NCBI GenBank assembly: GCA_037414955.1
Contig: JBBEWH010000025.1
Location: forward strand, 1-64,000
DNA from: Phytohabitans sp037414955
GTDB lineage: Bacteria > Actinomycetota > Actinomycetes > Mycobacteriales > Micromonosporaceae
Length of the DNA stretch: 64,000 nt
Direction: 5' to 3'
Below are positions 28,178-37,122 of the stretch, in pieces. Both the position numbers and the translations under genes were made by a program. Numbering within the stretch: the first letter of the stretch is position 1; each line of letters begins with the position of its first letter. Under the pieces are notes generated by a model. The model was not told the DNA's origin, did no database searches, and saw only the letters and a list, made by a program, of their open reading frames with translations.

Positions 28178-28771
28178 TTAGACCTGCAGTTCCGGGGGAA
28201 ACCCGGTCCAGCGGAGATCTCCCGGCAGGTGGCTCATGTCGTTGAAGGTGACGAGTGTCGGCGGATGGTGTGCGCGGTAAAGGATCACGGTCAGGGCACA
28301 GTTGGCGGCGTTGAGGCCGAGCCAGCGGGCGTCGGGAGCGTCCAGAGCGTGGCGAACGAACCACCCGATCAGGAAGCTGTGGGTGACGATCAGTTCGCGG
28401 GTCTCGGTGGCGGCGGGCACCGCGTATCGCTCGATGGCGGCGGTGGCCAGTTTGGCACCGGCGGCGTACTCGTCGGCCGACGTGCCGTCGAGGAACCGGG
28501 CGTAGACCTCGGGCAGGTTTCGTGGCTCCGGCACGGGCGGGAGGTAGTCGCCGACCATCTCGGAGCAGTGCAGGGGGACGCCGGGCAGGTGTTGGCTGAT
28601 CAGCCCAGCGGTCTGAGCGGCGCGGGGCAGTGGGCCGTGGTGGATGGCTGTCAGCGGCACGGTAGCCAGGCGTTCCCCCAGCAGCTGGGCCTGCTTCCGG
28701 CCGGTGAGGCTGAGCTCCCCGTCGACGGTGGCCTCGCCGTGGCGGACCAGGTACAGCAGCCGGTTGGCCAC
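28178..28771 (-). CDS. Histidine phosphatase family protein
   Basis: A 197-residue phosphatase of the phosphoglycerate-mutase superfamily. The catalytic LVRHGEAT motif is at residues 8-15 and the second histidine lies in IVTHSFLIGW. LSLTGRKQAQLLGERL is also typical. GTG start with GGGAGA upstream. Substrate unknown. Confidence 0.9.
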   Translation of the reverse strand: MANRLLYLVRHGEATVDGELSLTGRKQAQLLGERLATVPLTAIHHGPLPRAAQTAGLISQHLPGVPLHCSEMVGDYLPPVPEPRNLPEVYARFLDGTSADEYAAGAKLATAAIERYAVPAATETRELIVTHSFLIGWFVRHALDAPDARWLGLNAANCALTVILYRAHHPPTLVTFNDMSHLPGDLRWTGFPPELQV

Positions 28772-28815
28772 GGTTGTCTCCCATCTCGTCGGGGCGTTGT
28801 CATGATCGCAGGTGT

Positions 28816-30082
28816 CTAGTTGCGCAGGTGATAGATGTTCCTGCGGGGTTTGCGTTCAGGATCCACATAGTATGGTGGCAGAAACTCGGGCAGGCCATCG
28901 GCGGCGATGCGGACCTCCCAGTCGCCTTGATGGATAAGGCGATGGTGATGTCCACATAGGAGAACACCATTGTCCAGCGCGGTCGGGCCGTGGTCTTTGG
29001 TCCACTCCCGGATGTGGTGGACGACGCCCCAGCGAGCCGGCCGATCACACCCAGGAAAAGCGCAGCAGTTTCGGTCGCGGATGATGACCGCCCGGCGTAT
29101 CGGGCCGGTGAACAGCCGCCGTGCCTGACCGACGTCTAATACTTGGCCTTGACCGCCCATGACGACGGGGATGATCTGCGCGTCGCAGGCCATCTTGCGG
29201 ACCTGCTCGGGGCTGAGCCGGTCCCCGGTGTCCAACTGCCCCATCCCCAACTGTCGGCGCAGCATGTCGAAGCCCACGGTCACCACGACCTGGGGTCGGT
29301 CGCCGCCGTTGTCGGGTAGGTCTCCGCCGGCAAGTGCGAACTCACAGACGGAGACGAGGGCGTCGGCGCGGCGCTGGGCCGGGGTTCGGTCATCCCCGCG
29401 GGTTGGTTTGCACAAGGGATCGAGGGCGTTGTTGACGATCGCGGCAGCCTCCGCGCCGAGCCAGCCGGAGATCTTGTACCGGCCATCACCCATGTTCGAC
29501 AACGTGAATGCCCTCGTTTGCGCGGCCCGTTTCTCCTGCCGGCGCAGCGCCTCCTCATCGGCCTTGTCCGCCAACTCCGGCGCCACATTGGCCAGGATCC
29601 GCGCACCGCAGCGCCGCAGCGCGGCTGGCTTCCACGTCTGGGCCAAACTCCAGCAATTTCGCCTCGGCCGCGTCCCGCACGTCGGCGCCCACATGATCGG
29701 GCAGGTCGCGCAGCACGTCGCCGATCGCCCGCGCCTGCCCGGTGTTGATCACACCGGTGGACAGGGTTTTGTCTAGGACCGGTCGGCGGTGCAGGTCGGC
29801 GGCGATCTCGATCAGCCCTCGGGCCTGTCGGATGTCGATGTGCAGGGTGCCGCGCAGCCAGGATGCCGTCGAGGTAGCGCCCTGGGTTTTCGGCAGTCCG
29901 CGGCCGTCGATCTCGGTGACCGCGTGGGCGGTGACCGAGGTCGCGAGTTCCCGGGCGGCATGTGCGGTGGCCAACACCTGTTGTAGGTCACTGTCGGGCA
30001 GGGACCAGACGGACGCGTTCGCACACTGCGCGAGTAACTCCCGCGCCTGCGTCAACACATCCAGATCCAGCACGCCTTCCAT
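28816..30082 (-). pseudogene. DUF222-HNH endonuclease gene, frameshifted
   Basis: The N-terminal half (from ATG 30082, MEGVLDLDVLTQARELLAQC) encodes the DUF222 domain up to LLEFGPDVEA. The remainder, from AALRRCGARILANVAPELAD, continues in another frame to the HNH motif (CCAFPGCDRPARWGVVHHI ... LLCGHHH). The frames join near 29628; one extra base in GCCAGCCGCG would explain it. The family (13E12-like) is abundant and mobile in actinobacteria. The break makes two separate products: a DUF222 part ending at 29555 and an HNH part possibly restarting internally. A sequencing error is possible. Confidence 0.85.
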
Positions 30083-30140
30083 TCTCGTACACCTGTCGCA
30101 CCGCCCGCTGCCCCACCGCATTGACCCACGACAATGCCTT

Positions 30141-30196
30141 CATGATCAAGGCGTCCCTCAAGTAGCTCTAACGACGTGAAGGACGCCCTGATCATG
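30141..30196. repeat. Family A palindrome, copy A10 (56 bp)
   Basis: Left CATGATCAAGGCGTCCCTCA, right ending GGACGCCCTGATCATG with two imperfect stem positions; loop AGTAGCTCTAACGAC. It supplies the TGA stop of the LysR gene and is 59 bp upstream of the DUF222-HNH start. Confidence 0.93.
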
Positions 30197-31076
30197 GAAG
30201 ATTGGCATCTTTCGCGGCACGGACGAACTCGCGTACCCGTGCGGTGGTGTTGGTCTCCAGCCAGATCGGGCCTCGTTGGATCGGCGGTGCGTCGTCGATG
30301 GGTACGTACGCGACGTCCGGCCGGGGGTAGTAGCGGCGGCTGTGCTCGCCCACCGGAAGGACGCCCTTGCCCATCGCGACAAGGCTCAGCATCTCGGAGA
30401 AGGTGTTTCCGGCGGGCCCTTTCGGCACCGGCCGGCCCGACGGGGTGTGCTCGGGTGTGCGGTCGCGTTTGAACTCCGCGGAGGTGACCGCAGGATATTG
30501 CACCACCGGGTGATCGGCGAGGACCTCGAGCGATACCGACTCCTCGCGGGCCAGTGGATGGTGGGCGGGCACGGCGAGCACCCGGCCTTCGGACAGCAGG
30601 GCGGGACCGCACGCCATGCCGTCGAAGGGGTATGCGGCGATGAGGATGTCGACGGAGCCGTCGAGCAGACTGGACCGGGTGTTGGACAGCTGGGCTTCCT
30701 GGACGATGACTTCGCAGTCGGGATGGCGTTGCTGGAAGAGGGCGACGGCCCTGAGGAGGACCGGCGCCGTCCATTCGCCGAGGAAGGCCACCCGCAGCTG
30801 CCCGGTGACGCCGCGGCCGGCGTCGACGGCCCGGCGTACGGCCTCGTCCATCCCCGCCACCAAGGGCGCGAGGTCGTCGGCGAGTTGGCGTCCGATCGGG
30901 GTCAGGCTCACGACGCGGCTGGTGCGTTCGCACAGTGGCGCACCGATGCGGCGTTCGAGCTTCTTGAGGACCTGACTGATCCGGCCGGTCGTGATGCGCA
31001 GCCGCGCGGCGGTGCGCCCGAAGTGCAACTCCTCGGCGAGCGTCAGGAACGTCTCGATCTCGTGCCGCTCCAGCAT
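30192..31076 (-). CDS. LysR-family transcriptional regulator
   Basis: A 294-residue regulator with an N-terminal winged helix (ETFLTLAEELHFGRTAARL, then RISQVLKKLERRIGAPLCER) and a periplasmic-binding-like effector domain. It is divergent from a DUF1801 and a VOC gene, which it may control. Its last residues end at the TGA of repeat A10. Confidence 0.92.
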   Translation of the reverse strand: MLERHEIETFLTLAEELHFGRTAARLRITTGRISQVLKKLERRIGAPLCERTSRVVSLTPIGRQLADDLAPLVAGMDEAVRRAVDAGRGVTGQLRVAFLGEWTAPVLLRAVALFQQRHPDCEVIVQEAQLSNTRSSLLDGSVDILIAAYPFDGMACGPALLSEGRVLAVPAHHPLAREESVSLEVLADHPVVQYPAVTSAEFKRDRTPEHTPSGRPVPKGPAGNTFSEMLSLVAMGKGVLPVGEHSRRYYPRPDVAYVPIDDAPPIQRGPIWLETNTTARVREFVRAAKDANLP

Positions 31077-31085
31077 CCGGTCCCT

Positions 31086-31108
31086 ATCGTTGAATCTGGC
31101 TCAACGAT
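31086..31108. promoter_or_regulatory. Candidate LysR operator
   Basis: ATCGTTGA-N7-TCAACGAT is a perfect 8-bp inverted repeat 9 bp upstream of the LysR start. It fits the T-N11-A type of LysR sites and probably mediates autoregulation and control of the divergent genes. Confidence 0.6.
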
Positions 31109-31224
31109 CGTAACTCGATCATGGCTTGGTCGCGATCTCCGGTTGACCGATCGTGGATAGTGTCAGCCGGTCCCCAGAACGGACATCCGGGGCCGGGCCC
31201 AGCGAAATAGCACAGGGACTCCGC

Positions 31225-31587
31225 ATGAACACCACGACCGTCAGTGACTACCTAACAGGCCTCGACGACCCGATCCGCGACATCGGTGAGAAGCTGCGCA
31301 CGATTATCGACGCGGCCCTGACCAGCGCCACCTCCGCGATGTGGCACGGGCACCCCACCTGGGGCCGCGGCGAGAGGCCGGGACAGGACCCCATTTGCCT
31401 GCTCAAGGCGTACAGCTCGGACATCACCTTCGGCTTCTGGCACGGGCAGCGGCTTACCGACCCGTCCGGACGCCTCGTCGCGGGCGCTCGGCAGATGGCC
31501 TCGGTGAAACTCCGTACCGTCGACGACATCGACCCGGGCTTGTTCACCGACTGGCTCCGCCAGGCTTACGAGCTGGAATCGAGGTAA
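31225..31587 (+). CDS. DUF1801 (YdhG-like) protein
   Basis: A 120-residue cytoplasmic protein of the DUF1801 fold (VSDYLTGLDDPIRDIGEKLR, MWHGHPTWG, FGFWHGQRL). Function of the family is unknown. ATG at 31225 has AGGGA upstream. It lies 5 bp before the VOC gene, forming a two-gene unit divergent from lysR. Confidence 0.85.
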   Translation: MNTTTVSDYLTGLDDPIRDIGEKLRTIIDAALTSATSAMWHGHPTWGRGERPGQDPICLLKAYSSDITFGFWHGQRLTDPSGRLVAGARQMASVKLRTVDDIDPGLFTDWLRQAYELESR

Positions 31588-31592
31588 CGGCC

Positions 31593-31976
31593 ATGCGCGT
31601 GAAAGCCTTCGACCACCTGGTCCTCAACGTCCAAGACGTCGAGCGCGCCCTGGACTTCTACTGTGGACGGCTTGGTCTGGCGCCGGTGCGCCTGGCGGAG
31701 TGGCGGGCCGGCGAAGTGCCGTTCCCGTCCGTGCGGGTGACGCCGGACACCATTATCGACCTGGTCCAAGGCCCGCGCGGCGAGTCCAACGTCGACCACA
31801 TCTGCCTGGTCGTGGAGCCGTTGAACTGGCAGGAGGTCATCGACTCGGGCGCCTTCACCGTCCTCGAAGGACCCGTGCCGCGGTTCGGTGCCCGGGGCGT
31901 CGCGACCTCGATCTACGTGCGGGACCCGGACGGCAACACCGTCGAGCTGCGCTGGTATCCCCAAGATGCCGAGTGA
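31593..31976 (+). CDS. VOC (glyoxalase/bleomycin-resistance fold) protein
   Basis: A 127-residue metal-binding protein with FDHLVLNVQDVERALDFY at the start, VDHICLVV in the middle and DPDGNTVELRWY at the end, giving the His, His and Glu ligands of the fold. It could be a lyase, dioxygenase or resistance protein; the substrate is not predictable. GAGGTAA lies before the ATG. Confidence 0.9.
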   Translation: MRVKAFDHLVLNVQDVERALDFYCGRLGLAPVRLAEWRAGEVPFPSVRVTPDTIIDLVQGPRGESNVDHICLVVEPLNWQEVIDSGAFTVLEGPVPRFGARGVATSIYVRDPDGNTVELRWYPQDAE

Positions 31977-31980
31977 GGAT

Positions 31981-32898
31981 TCACGGGAAGGTGGCGGCGT
32001 AGTCGGTGGGGTGCGGGAGGCCGCGCCGCGCGAGCAGGAGCGCGCCGTCGGCCGCCTGCCCCACGGGCGGGGACAGCTTCGCCCCGGGTACGCGCCGCGC
32101 GAGCTCCGCCTGAAACGGCTCCAGCAGCAGCGGGCCGGCGTCGAAGAGCCGGCCGCCCCACGAGAAGTTCGCCGGCAGGCCGCGCGCGGCGGCGTGCGCC
32201 GACTCCGCGAGGTGCGCGCCGGCCCGGCGCCAGATGTCGCGGGCCACCGGGTCCCCGGCGTGCGCGGCGCCGGCGACGTCGGGCGCGAACGCGGCCAGTT
32301 CGTGCGCGGGCGCGTCGGCACCGTACACAGTGGGCAGCAGGCGGTCACCGAACCGCTGCCGCAGCCGTGCCAGCAGCGCGGCGGACCCGCCGTCCCGGCC
32401 GTCGCGGTGGCGCAGCGCGGCCCGCACGCCCTGGATGCCGATCCACGCGCCGCTGCCGTCGTCGCCCAGCAGGTGCCCCCAGCCGTCGGTGCGATTCCAC
32501 ACGGCCGCGTGGTCGGTGCCGAGCACGATCACCCCAGTGCCGGCGGCGACGACACATCCGGGCTCGCCGTCCAGCGCGCCGAGGTGGGTGGTCAGCGCGT
32601 CGCCGGCGACGATGACGCTCCTGGTGCGGAGGTGCCGGCGGAGGTGGTTGGCCAGTTCGGCGGGGGAGTCGAGCAGGCCGGGCATGCCGGTCAACCCGAC
32701 GGCGACCCGGTCGATCTCGACCACCCCGATGCGGCCCACCAGCGCGCCGACCCGGTCGCCGACCGCGCGGGCGTCGATCCGGCCGGCGGTGCGGGGTACC
32801 GGTCCCTGGTCGCTGGCCTTGAGCGGTTGGCCGGCGGCCAGGGCACGGACCCGGATGCCGCCCCCGCCGACGTCGACACCCACGAACGAACCCGTCAC
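31981..32898 (-). CDS. BadF/BadG-family amino-sugar kinase (GlcNAc/MurNAc kinase)
   Basis: A 305-residue ATPase of the ASKHA fold. The phosphate-1 loop FVGVDVGGGG is at the N-terminus, with AGTGVIVLG and GDDGSGAWIG as further ATP motifs. Clostridial MurK of the same family phosphorylates both MurNAc and GlcNAc and is next to murQ, as here. The GTG start overlaps the murQ stop by 4 bp. It likely makes GlcNAc-6-P or MurNAc-6-P from sugars released by the cluster. Confidence 0.85.
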   Translation of the reverse strand: MTGSFVGVDVGGGGIRVRALAAGQPLKASDQGPVPRTAGRIDARAVGDRVGALVGRIGVVEIDRVAVGLTGMPGLLDSPAELANHLRRHLRTRSVIVAGDALTTHLGALDGEPGCVVAAGTGVIVLGTDHAAVWNRTDGWGHLLGDDGSGAWIGIQGVRAALRHRDGRDGGSAALLARLRQRFGDRLLPTVYGADAPAHELAAFAPDVAGAAHAGDPVARDIWRRAGAHLAESAHAAARGLPANFSWGGRLFDAGPLLLEPFQAELARRVPGAKLSPPVGQAADGALLLARRGLPHPTDYAATFP

Positions 32899-33776
32899 GA
32901 CGCCAACCGGGCGAGGGCGGTCCGCACGCCGCCGCCGCTGGACAGCGCGGTCCGGCACTCGTCGAGCGGGCGGCCGGAGAGCGCGTGGACCAGCGCGAGC
33001 GGCACGTCGCCGCCGGCCCGGTCCAGCACGGCGGCGCTGGCGGCGGTGCCGAGGCCGGTGGCCATGGCGACGATGCGCGCCGCGCGGGTGTGCAGCTTCG
33101 CGTTCGTGGCGACCACGTTGACCATCAGGTTCGAGTAGGTGCGGCCGGACCGCACCATCAGCGCGGTGGAGAACGCGTTCAGCAGCACCTTGGTGGCGGT
33201 GCCGGCCTTGAGGCGGGTGGACCCGGTGACGGCTTCCGGCCCGGTGGGCGCGAGCACGGCGACGTCGGCGAGCGCGGCGAGCGGGGCGTCCACATTGCAC
33301 GCGACGAGGACCGTCAGCGCGCCGGCGGCACGAGCCCGGCGGAGCGCGCCCGCCACGTATGCGGTCGAGCCGGACGCGGTCAGCCCGACGGCCACGTCGT
33401 CCCCGCCGAGCGCGGCGGCGTCGGCGGCTCCCGCGTCCGCGGCGTCCTCGTAGTCCAGACCGGAGTCGACGAAGGCAGCCGCGCCGCCGGGGTAGTGGGC
33501 GGTGAACAACCCGGGCGGGGTGCCGAACGTGGGTGGCACCTCGGTCGCGTCCAGCACGGCGAGGCGACCGGAGGCACCGGCCCCGAAGTAGTGCACGGTC
33601 CCGCCGCGCGCGATGCGGTCCAGCGCGAGGTCGACAGCCTTGGCGAGCGCGGGTGCGGCCGTGCGTGCGGCGTCGACGGCGGCGGCGTCCTCGGCCAGCA
33701 GCGCGTCGATCACCCGATCGCTCGGCAACTGGTCGAGGTCGAGGGTGCGGGGATTGCGATCCTCAGTGGACGGCAC
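32895..33776 (-). CDS. murQ: N-acetylmuramic acid 6-phosphate etherase
   Basis: A 293-residue SIS-domain enzyme that splits MurNAc-6-P into GlcNAc-6-P and lactate. Signatures are HYFGAGASGRLAVLDATE, GLTASGSTAYV, TGSTRLKAGTATK and VNVVATNAKL. The start (GTG 33776, AAGGGAA upstream) overlaps the GH89 3' end by 14 bp. Part of the amino-sugar/peptidoglycan salvage cluster. Confidence 0.93.
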   Translation of the reverse strand: MPSTEDRNPRTLDLDQLPSDRVIDALLAEDAAAVDAARTAAPALAKAVDLALDRIARGGTVHYFGAGASGRLAVLDATEVPPTFGTPPGLFTAHYPGGAAAFVDSGLDYEDAADAGAADAAALGGDDVAVGLTASGSTAYVAGALRRARAAGALTVLVACNVDAPLAALADVAVLAPTGPEAVTGSTRLKAGTATKVLLNAFSTALMVRSGRTYSNLMVNVVATNAKLHTRAARIVAMATGLGTAASAAVLDRAGGDVPLALVHALSGRPLDECRTALSSGGGVRTALARLAS

Positions 33777-35892
33777 GGTCGGCGGTTCCCTTCAGGGCGA
33801 GGAATTCGGCGCGGTAGCGATCGAGCACGCGGGCGGCAACCGCATGCGTGTCACCAGGAGGCGTTGTTAGGAAGGGACCCTTCCCATCGCTATGCGTTAA
33901 TAAGGGGCCCTTCCTTGCGACAAACTCGGTGGCTAGCGTGCGGAGGGCGTCATCCAGCGCCGCCTGCGCCGCGTCGCGCCCGTCGGGCGCCAGCGCCGCC
34001 GGCAGGTGTCGCAGCCACAACTCCCAGCGCCGCTTGAGGTATCCGGCGACCAGCCCGCCCCAGAGCCGCGCGGCGTAGTTGTCCAGGTGCGGATTCTCCG
34101 GCGTGTTCCAGACGGTCACAATGCGGCGGGCGTTGTCCGCCAGGACCCGCTGTCCGTCGGCGTCGGACGCCCACCGGGTCGCCGCCGCCACCCAGGTCTC
34201 CAGGCACAGGTCCGGCCGGGTCGCGGCCAGCGCGTCGAGGTCGTCGAACGCGGCGAGGAAGCGCGCCGCCGCCCCGGGATCGACGCGCCGGACACGGATC
34301 AGCGCGTTGTACCGGCCGTCGATGACCCGCAGCAGCAGGGCGATGCCGCACAGCGCCAGGTCGTTCGCCAGCGCGGTCCGCTGCGGCACGGTCGCGTCGA
34401 GCAGCGCCTCGCAGGCCGCGACAAGGTCGCGCGGTTCGTAGCGGACGGTGGGCGCCGGGACGAACGAGTAGTCCGGTGTGGACACGGCGATCGAGATGAA
34501 CCGCTCGGGGAAGATGGCCCGGCTGTCGGCGGCGTAGACCGAAACGCGCAGCGCGTCCCAGGCGGCGTCCACCGCGGCCCCGTACCGCTCGGCGCCGAAG
34601 GACCGGAGCCAGCCGTCGAGCGGTGCGTAGGACCACGCCCGGTCGGCGATCAGCGCGTAGAACGCCGGGTTGTTGTGGATGGCCTCCATCGTGAGGCCCA
34701 GCCCGACCGGCGGCCGGTCCGAGGCGAGCGCGGCTTCCAGGTTGCGGTCGGTGGACGCGAGGTCGGCGACGGGTTCGGTGCGGCCGCCGAAGTTCAGCAG
34801 GCCGTTCCAGATCCAGGGGCGCCCGGCGTACCCGTCGAGGCGCGGCCACTGTGGCTCGGCCTCGCCCCAGAGGTCGAGGATCAGCACCCGGTCGGCCGGG
34901 ATGCGGTCGAGGAACTCGCGCACCCGCTCGGTGGTCCAGTAGTCGCGCTGGTACGAGAACGGCCACGACTGGAGCACCCACACCGCGTCCTCGTCGGCGG
35001 CGCGCAGACCGTCCACAATGGCGTCCGGCAGGCGCGCGGCCTCGTCCGGGATCATCTCGATGAACGGGTCGCTGGCGTACCGGTGGTCGGTGCCGAAGAG
35101 CTCCCGCTGCGCGACCGCGATCTCGGTGGTGAGCCGCCGGAAGAGCGGGTCCTCGGCGGCGACGACGGTGGTCTCCAGCCCCTGCCAGGTGCGTCGTCGG
35201 GTTCCGAGGGTATGAGGGACGTGGCCGGTGAACGCGGGCAGCACCGGCGTCATGCCGAAGGCCCGCTGGCGCTCCAGGATCCGCCGGCCGAGTGCGAGTC
35301 GCGCGGGCAGCCACCCCGACGGCAGCGGTCCGGCGAACGAGTCCAGGCATCCCATGTAGACGAACGGCAGGTAGCCGGGCCCACCGAGGAACGTGCGGAT
35401 CTCCCGCTCCGACAGGCCCATGCGTCCGTACGCCCGCGCGAGCGTGGCCTCGTGGCCGACCAGGCTGAGCGGCATCGTCACGCCGTGCAGGGCCATCCAG
35501 TCGATCTCGCGCTCCCACTCGTCCCAGCCCCAGTACGCCGTGGTGTAGCTGTAGGTGCAGAAGTTGAGGTAGTAGAACTCGTCCACCCGGGCCTGCCCGC
35601 GCAGCGGCCCGCGGGCGGGGAGGCGGTCGAGCGCCAGCGGCAGCGACGTGTCCCAGGTGATCCGGATGCCGCAGGCGTCCCGCAGATACCGGTGGATGCC
35701 CACGCTCGCGGAGACGCCGTCGGTGGCGGCCACGTGCAGCACGCCGTCGCGGGCGGACACCTCGAAGGCGCGCCGACCCGCGAGCGGCGCCAACGCGACA
35801 CGGCCTGACTCGACATGGCCTGACTCGACACGGCCGGCGCCCGCGACCCGCGCCCAGAGGCCGTGGACAGCGGGTGCCCAGGGAGGTTCCAT
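33763..35892 (-). CDS. GH89 alpha-N-acetylglucosaminidase with an in-frame repeat insert
   Basis: A 709-residue glycosidase resembling NAGLU, releasing terminal alpha-GlcNAc. The family core is clear: YYLNFCTYSYTTAYWGWDEW, EREIDWMALHGVTMPL, YMGCLDSFAGPLP and LDLWGEAEPQW. No signal peptide is visible, so it probably acts inside the cell on imported oligosaccharides. Near residues 658-675 repeat B2 is read in frame (ARKGPLLTHSDGKGPFLTT) between helices of the C-terminal domain; 51 bp keep the frame. The family C-terminus (PPGDTHAVAARVLDRY) resumes after it. Confidence 0.9.
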   Translation of the reverse strand: MEPPWAPAVHGLWARVAGAGRVESGHVESGRVALAPLAGRRAFEVSARDGVLHVAATDGVSASVGIHRYLRDACGIRITWDTSLPLALDRLPARGPLRGQARVDEFYYLNFCTYSYTTAYWGWDEWEREIDWMALHGVTMPLSLVGHEATLARAYGRMGLSEREIRTFLGGPGYLPFVYMGCLDSFAGPLPSGWLPARLALGRRILERQRAFGMTPVLPAFTGHVPHTLGTRRRTWQGLETTVVAAEDPLFRRLTTEIAVAQRELFGTDHRYASDPFIEMIPDEAARLPDAIVDGLRAADEDAVWVLQSWPFSYQRDYWTTERVREFLDRIPADRVLILDLWGEAEPQWPRLDGYAGRPWIWNGLLNFGGRTEPVADLASTDRNLEAALASDRPPVGLGLTMEAIHNNPAFYALIADRAWSYAPLDGWLRSFGAERYGAAVDAAWDALRVSVYAADSRAIFPERFISIAVSTPDYSFVPAPTVRYEPRDLVAACEALLDATVPQRTALANDLALCGIALLLRVIDGRYNALIRVRRVDPGAAARFLAAFDDLDALAATRPDLCLETWVAAATRWASDADGQRVLADNARRIVTVWNTPENPHLDNYAARLWGGLVAGYLKRRWELWLRHLPAALAPDGRDAAQAALDDALRTLATEFVARKGPLLTHSDGKGPFLTTPPGDTHAVAARVLDRYRAEFLALKGTADRAVH
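33869..33919. repeat. Family B element, copy B2, inside the GH89 coding region (51 bp)
   Basis: AGGAAGGGACCCTTCCCATC, a short centre, then AAGGGGCCCTTCCTTGCG. It is similar to B1 and B3 but sits within a gene, 104 bp from its stop. Its length is a multiple of three. Confidence 0.93.
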
Positions 35893-35905
35893 GAGGCCAC
35901 TCTAT

Positions 35906-35929
35906 TACTTCCGTACGGTCCGTAAGTAT
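35906..35929. promoter_or_regulatory. Candidate ROK operator
   Basis: TTACTT, a central palindrome CCGTACGG, and AAGTA at the far side form a roughly symmetric site in the 51-bp gap between the GH89 and ROK genes. GTTAAC follows. It could serve both promoters; inferred only. Confidence 0.5.
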
Positions 35930-35943
35930 GTTAACTTGCGCCG

Positions 35944-37122
35944 ATGGCCCGCACGGTTGCTGTTGGCACGACGTTCATGCTCGAGGTGAACGCCGCGGCC
36001 ATCCTCGCCCACCTGCGGGCCGCCCGCCGGGAAAGCGTCTCGGCGATCGCCAAGCAGACCGGGCTGTCCCGGCAGGCGGTCAGCCGCTCGCTGGCGGTAC
36101 TCGAATCGATGGGTCTGGTCGAGATCTCCGCGCCGGACCGCGCGGCGACGGCGGCCGGCCGGCCGCCGCAGATGGTCCGCTTCCGCCCGGAGGCCGGCCA
36201 CGTGCTGGGCGTCGACGTGAACCCCGGCCGGGTGCGGATCGCGGTGGCCGACCTGGCGGGCGACTTCCGCGCCGACGTCACCGCGCCGCTGCACCGGTCC
36301 GGTCCGGGCGATCTCGCCGCGTCGCTCGGCGCGGCCATCCGGCAGGCGCTCGACGGCGCCGGCGTCGGCCCGGCGGACATCTGGCACGCCTCGGCCGCCG
36401 CGCCCGGCATCACCGACCCGGTCAGCGGGCGTGTCACGCTCAGCACGAGCACGCCCGAGATCGTGGGGGACGCGATCCTCGCCGGCGTCCGGGGGGCCCT
36501 CGACGCACCGCTCTATGTGGACAACGACGTCAAGCTCGCCACCGAGGGGGAGCGCTGGCGGGGCACGCCGCACGCCGAGGAGTCGCTGGTCTTCGTCGCC
36601 TGGGGGGAGCGGATCGGCGCCGGGATCGTGCTGCGCGGCGAGCTGTACCGGGGCGCGTCCAACGACGCCGGCGAGCTCGGCTACCTGGATCTGCTGGCCC
36701 CCCACATCCCCAAGGGAGATGACGACCTGGGCCCGTTCGAGCGCTGGGTCGGCACCCGCGAGCTGCTGCGCCTGGCGGGCGGCGACCACACGCTGCTGTC
36801 GCTGGCGACGGCGGCCGCCGACGGCGGCGACGAGAGCGCCCGAGCGGCGGTCCGCACCGTCGCGGCCCGCTTCGCCAAGGGGGTCGCGGCCATCCGCGCG
36901 CTCCTCGACCCCGAGGTGGTCGTGATCGGCGGCGACATCGCCGTGCTCGGTTCGACGCTGGTCGACGCGATCACCGCGGCCCTGGGCACCGAGGAGCTCA
37001 ACCAGCCGCGGCTGGACCTGTCCGCGCTGGGCGCGGACGCGGTCATCTACGGCACGATCCGGCATTCCCTGTCGTGGGTCGAGCGGGAACGTCTCGCCAT
37101 CCGGTTTACGAAGGAGACATAG
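35944..37122 (+). CDS. ROK-family transcriptional regulator
   Basis: A 392-residue regulator with an N-terminal winged helix (ESVSAIAKQTGLSRQAVSRS) and a ROK sugar-binding domain (LGVDVNPGRVRIAVADLAG, YVDNDVKLATEGERWRG, ELGYLDLL). The usual zinc-finger cysteines of ROK kinases are absent, as in some pure regulators. It lies divergent from GH89-murQ-kinase and directly before the ABC genes, so it probably controls both by sensing an amino sugar. No clear ribosome-binding site; the mRNA may be leaderless. Confidence 0.9.
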   Translation: MARTVAVGTTFMLEVNAAAILAHLRAARRESVSAIAKQTGLSRQAVSRSLAVLESMGLVEISAPDRAATAAGRPPQMVRFRPEAGHVLGVDVNPGRVRIAVADLAGDFRADVTAPLHRSGPGDLAASLGAAIRQALDGAGVGPADIWHASAAAPGITDPVSGRVTLSTSTPEIVGDAILAGVRGALDAPLYVDNDVKLATEGERWRGTPHAEESLVFVAWGERIGAGIVLRGELYRGASNDAGELGYLDLLAPHIPKGDDDLGPFERWVGTRELLRLAGGDHTLLSLATAAADGGDESARAAVRTVAARFAKGVAAIRALLDPEVVVIGGDIAVLGSTLVDAITAALGTEELNQPRLDLSALGADAVIYGTIRHSLSWVERERLAIRFTKET

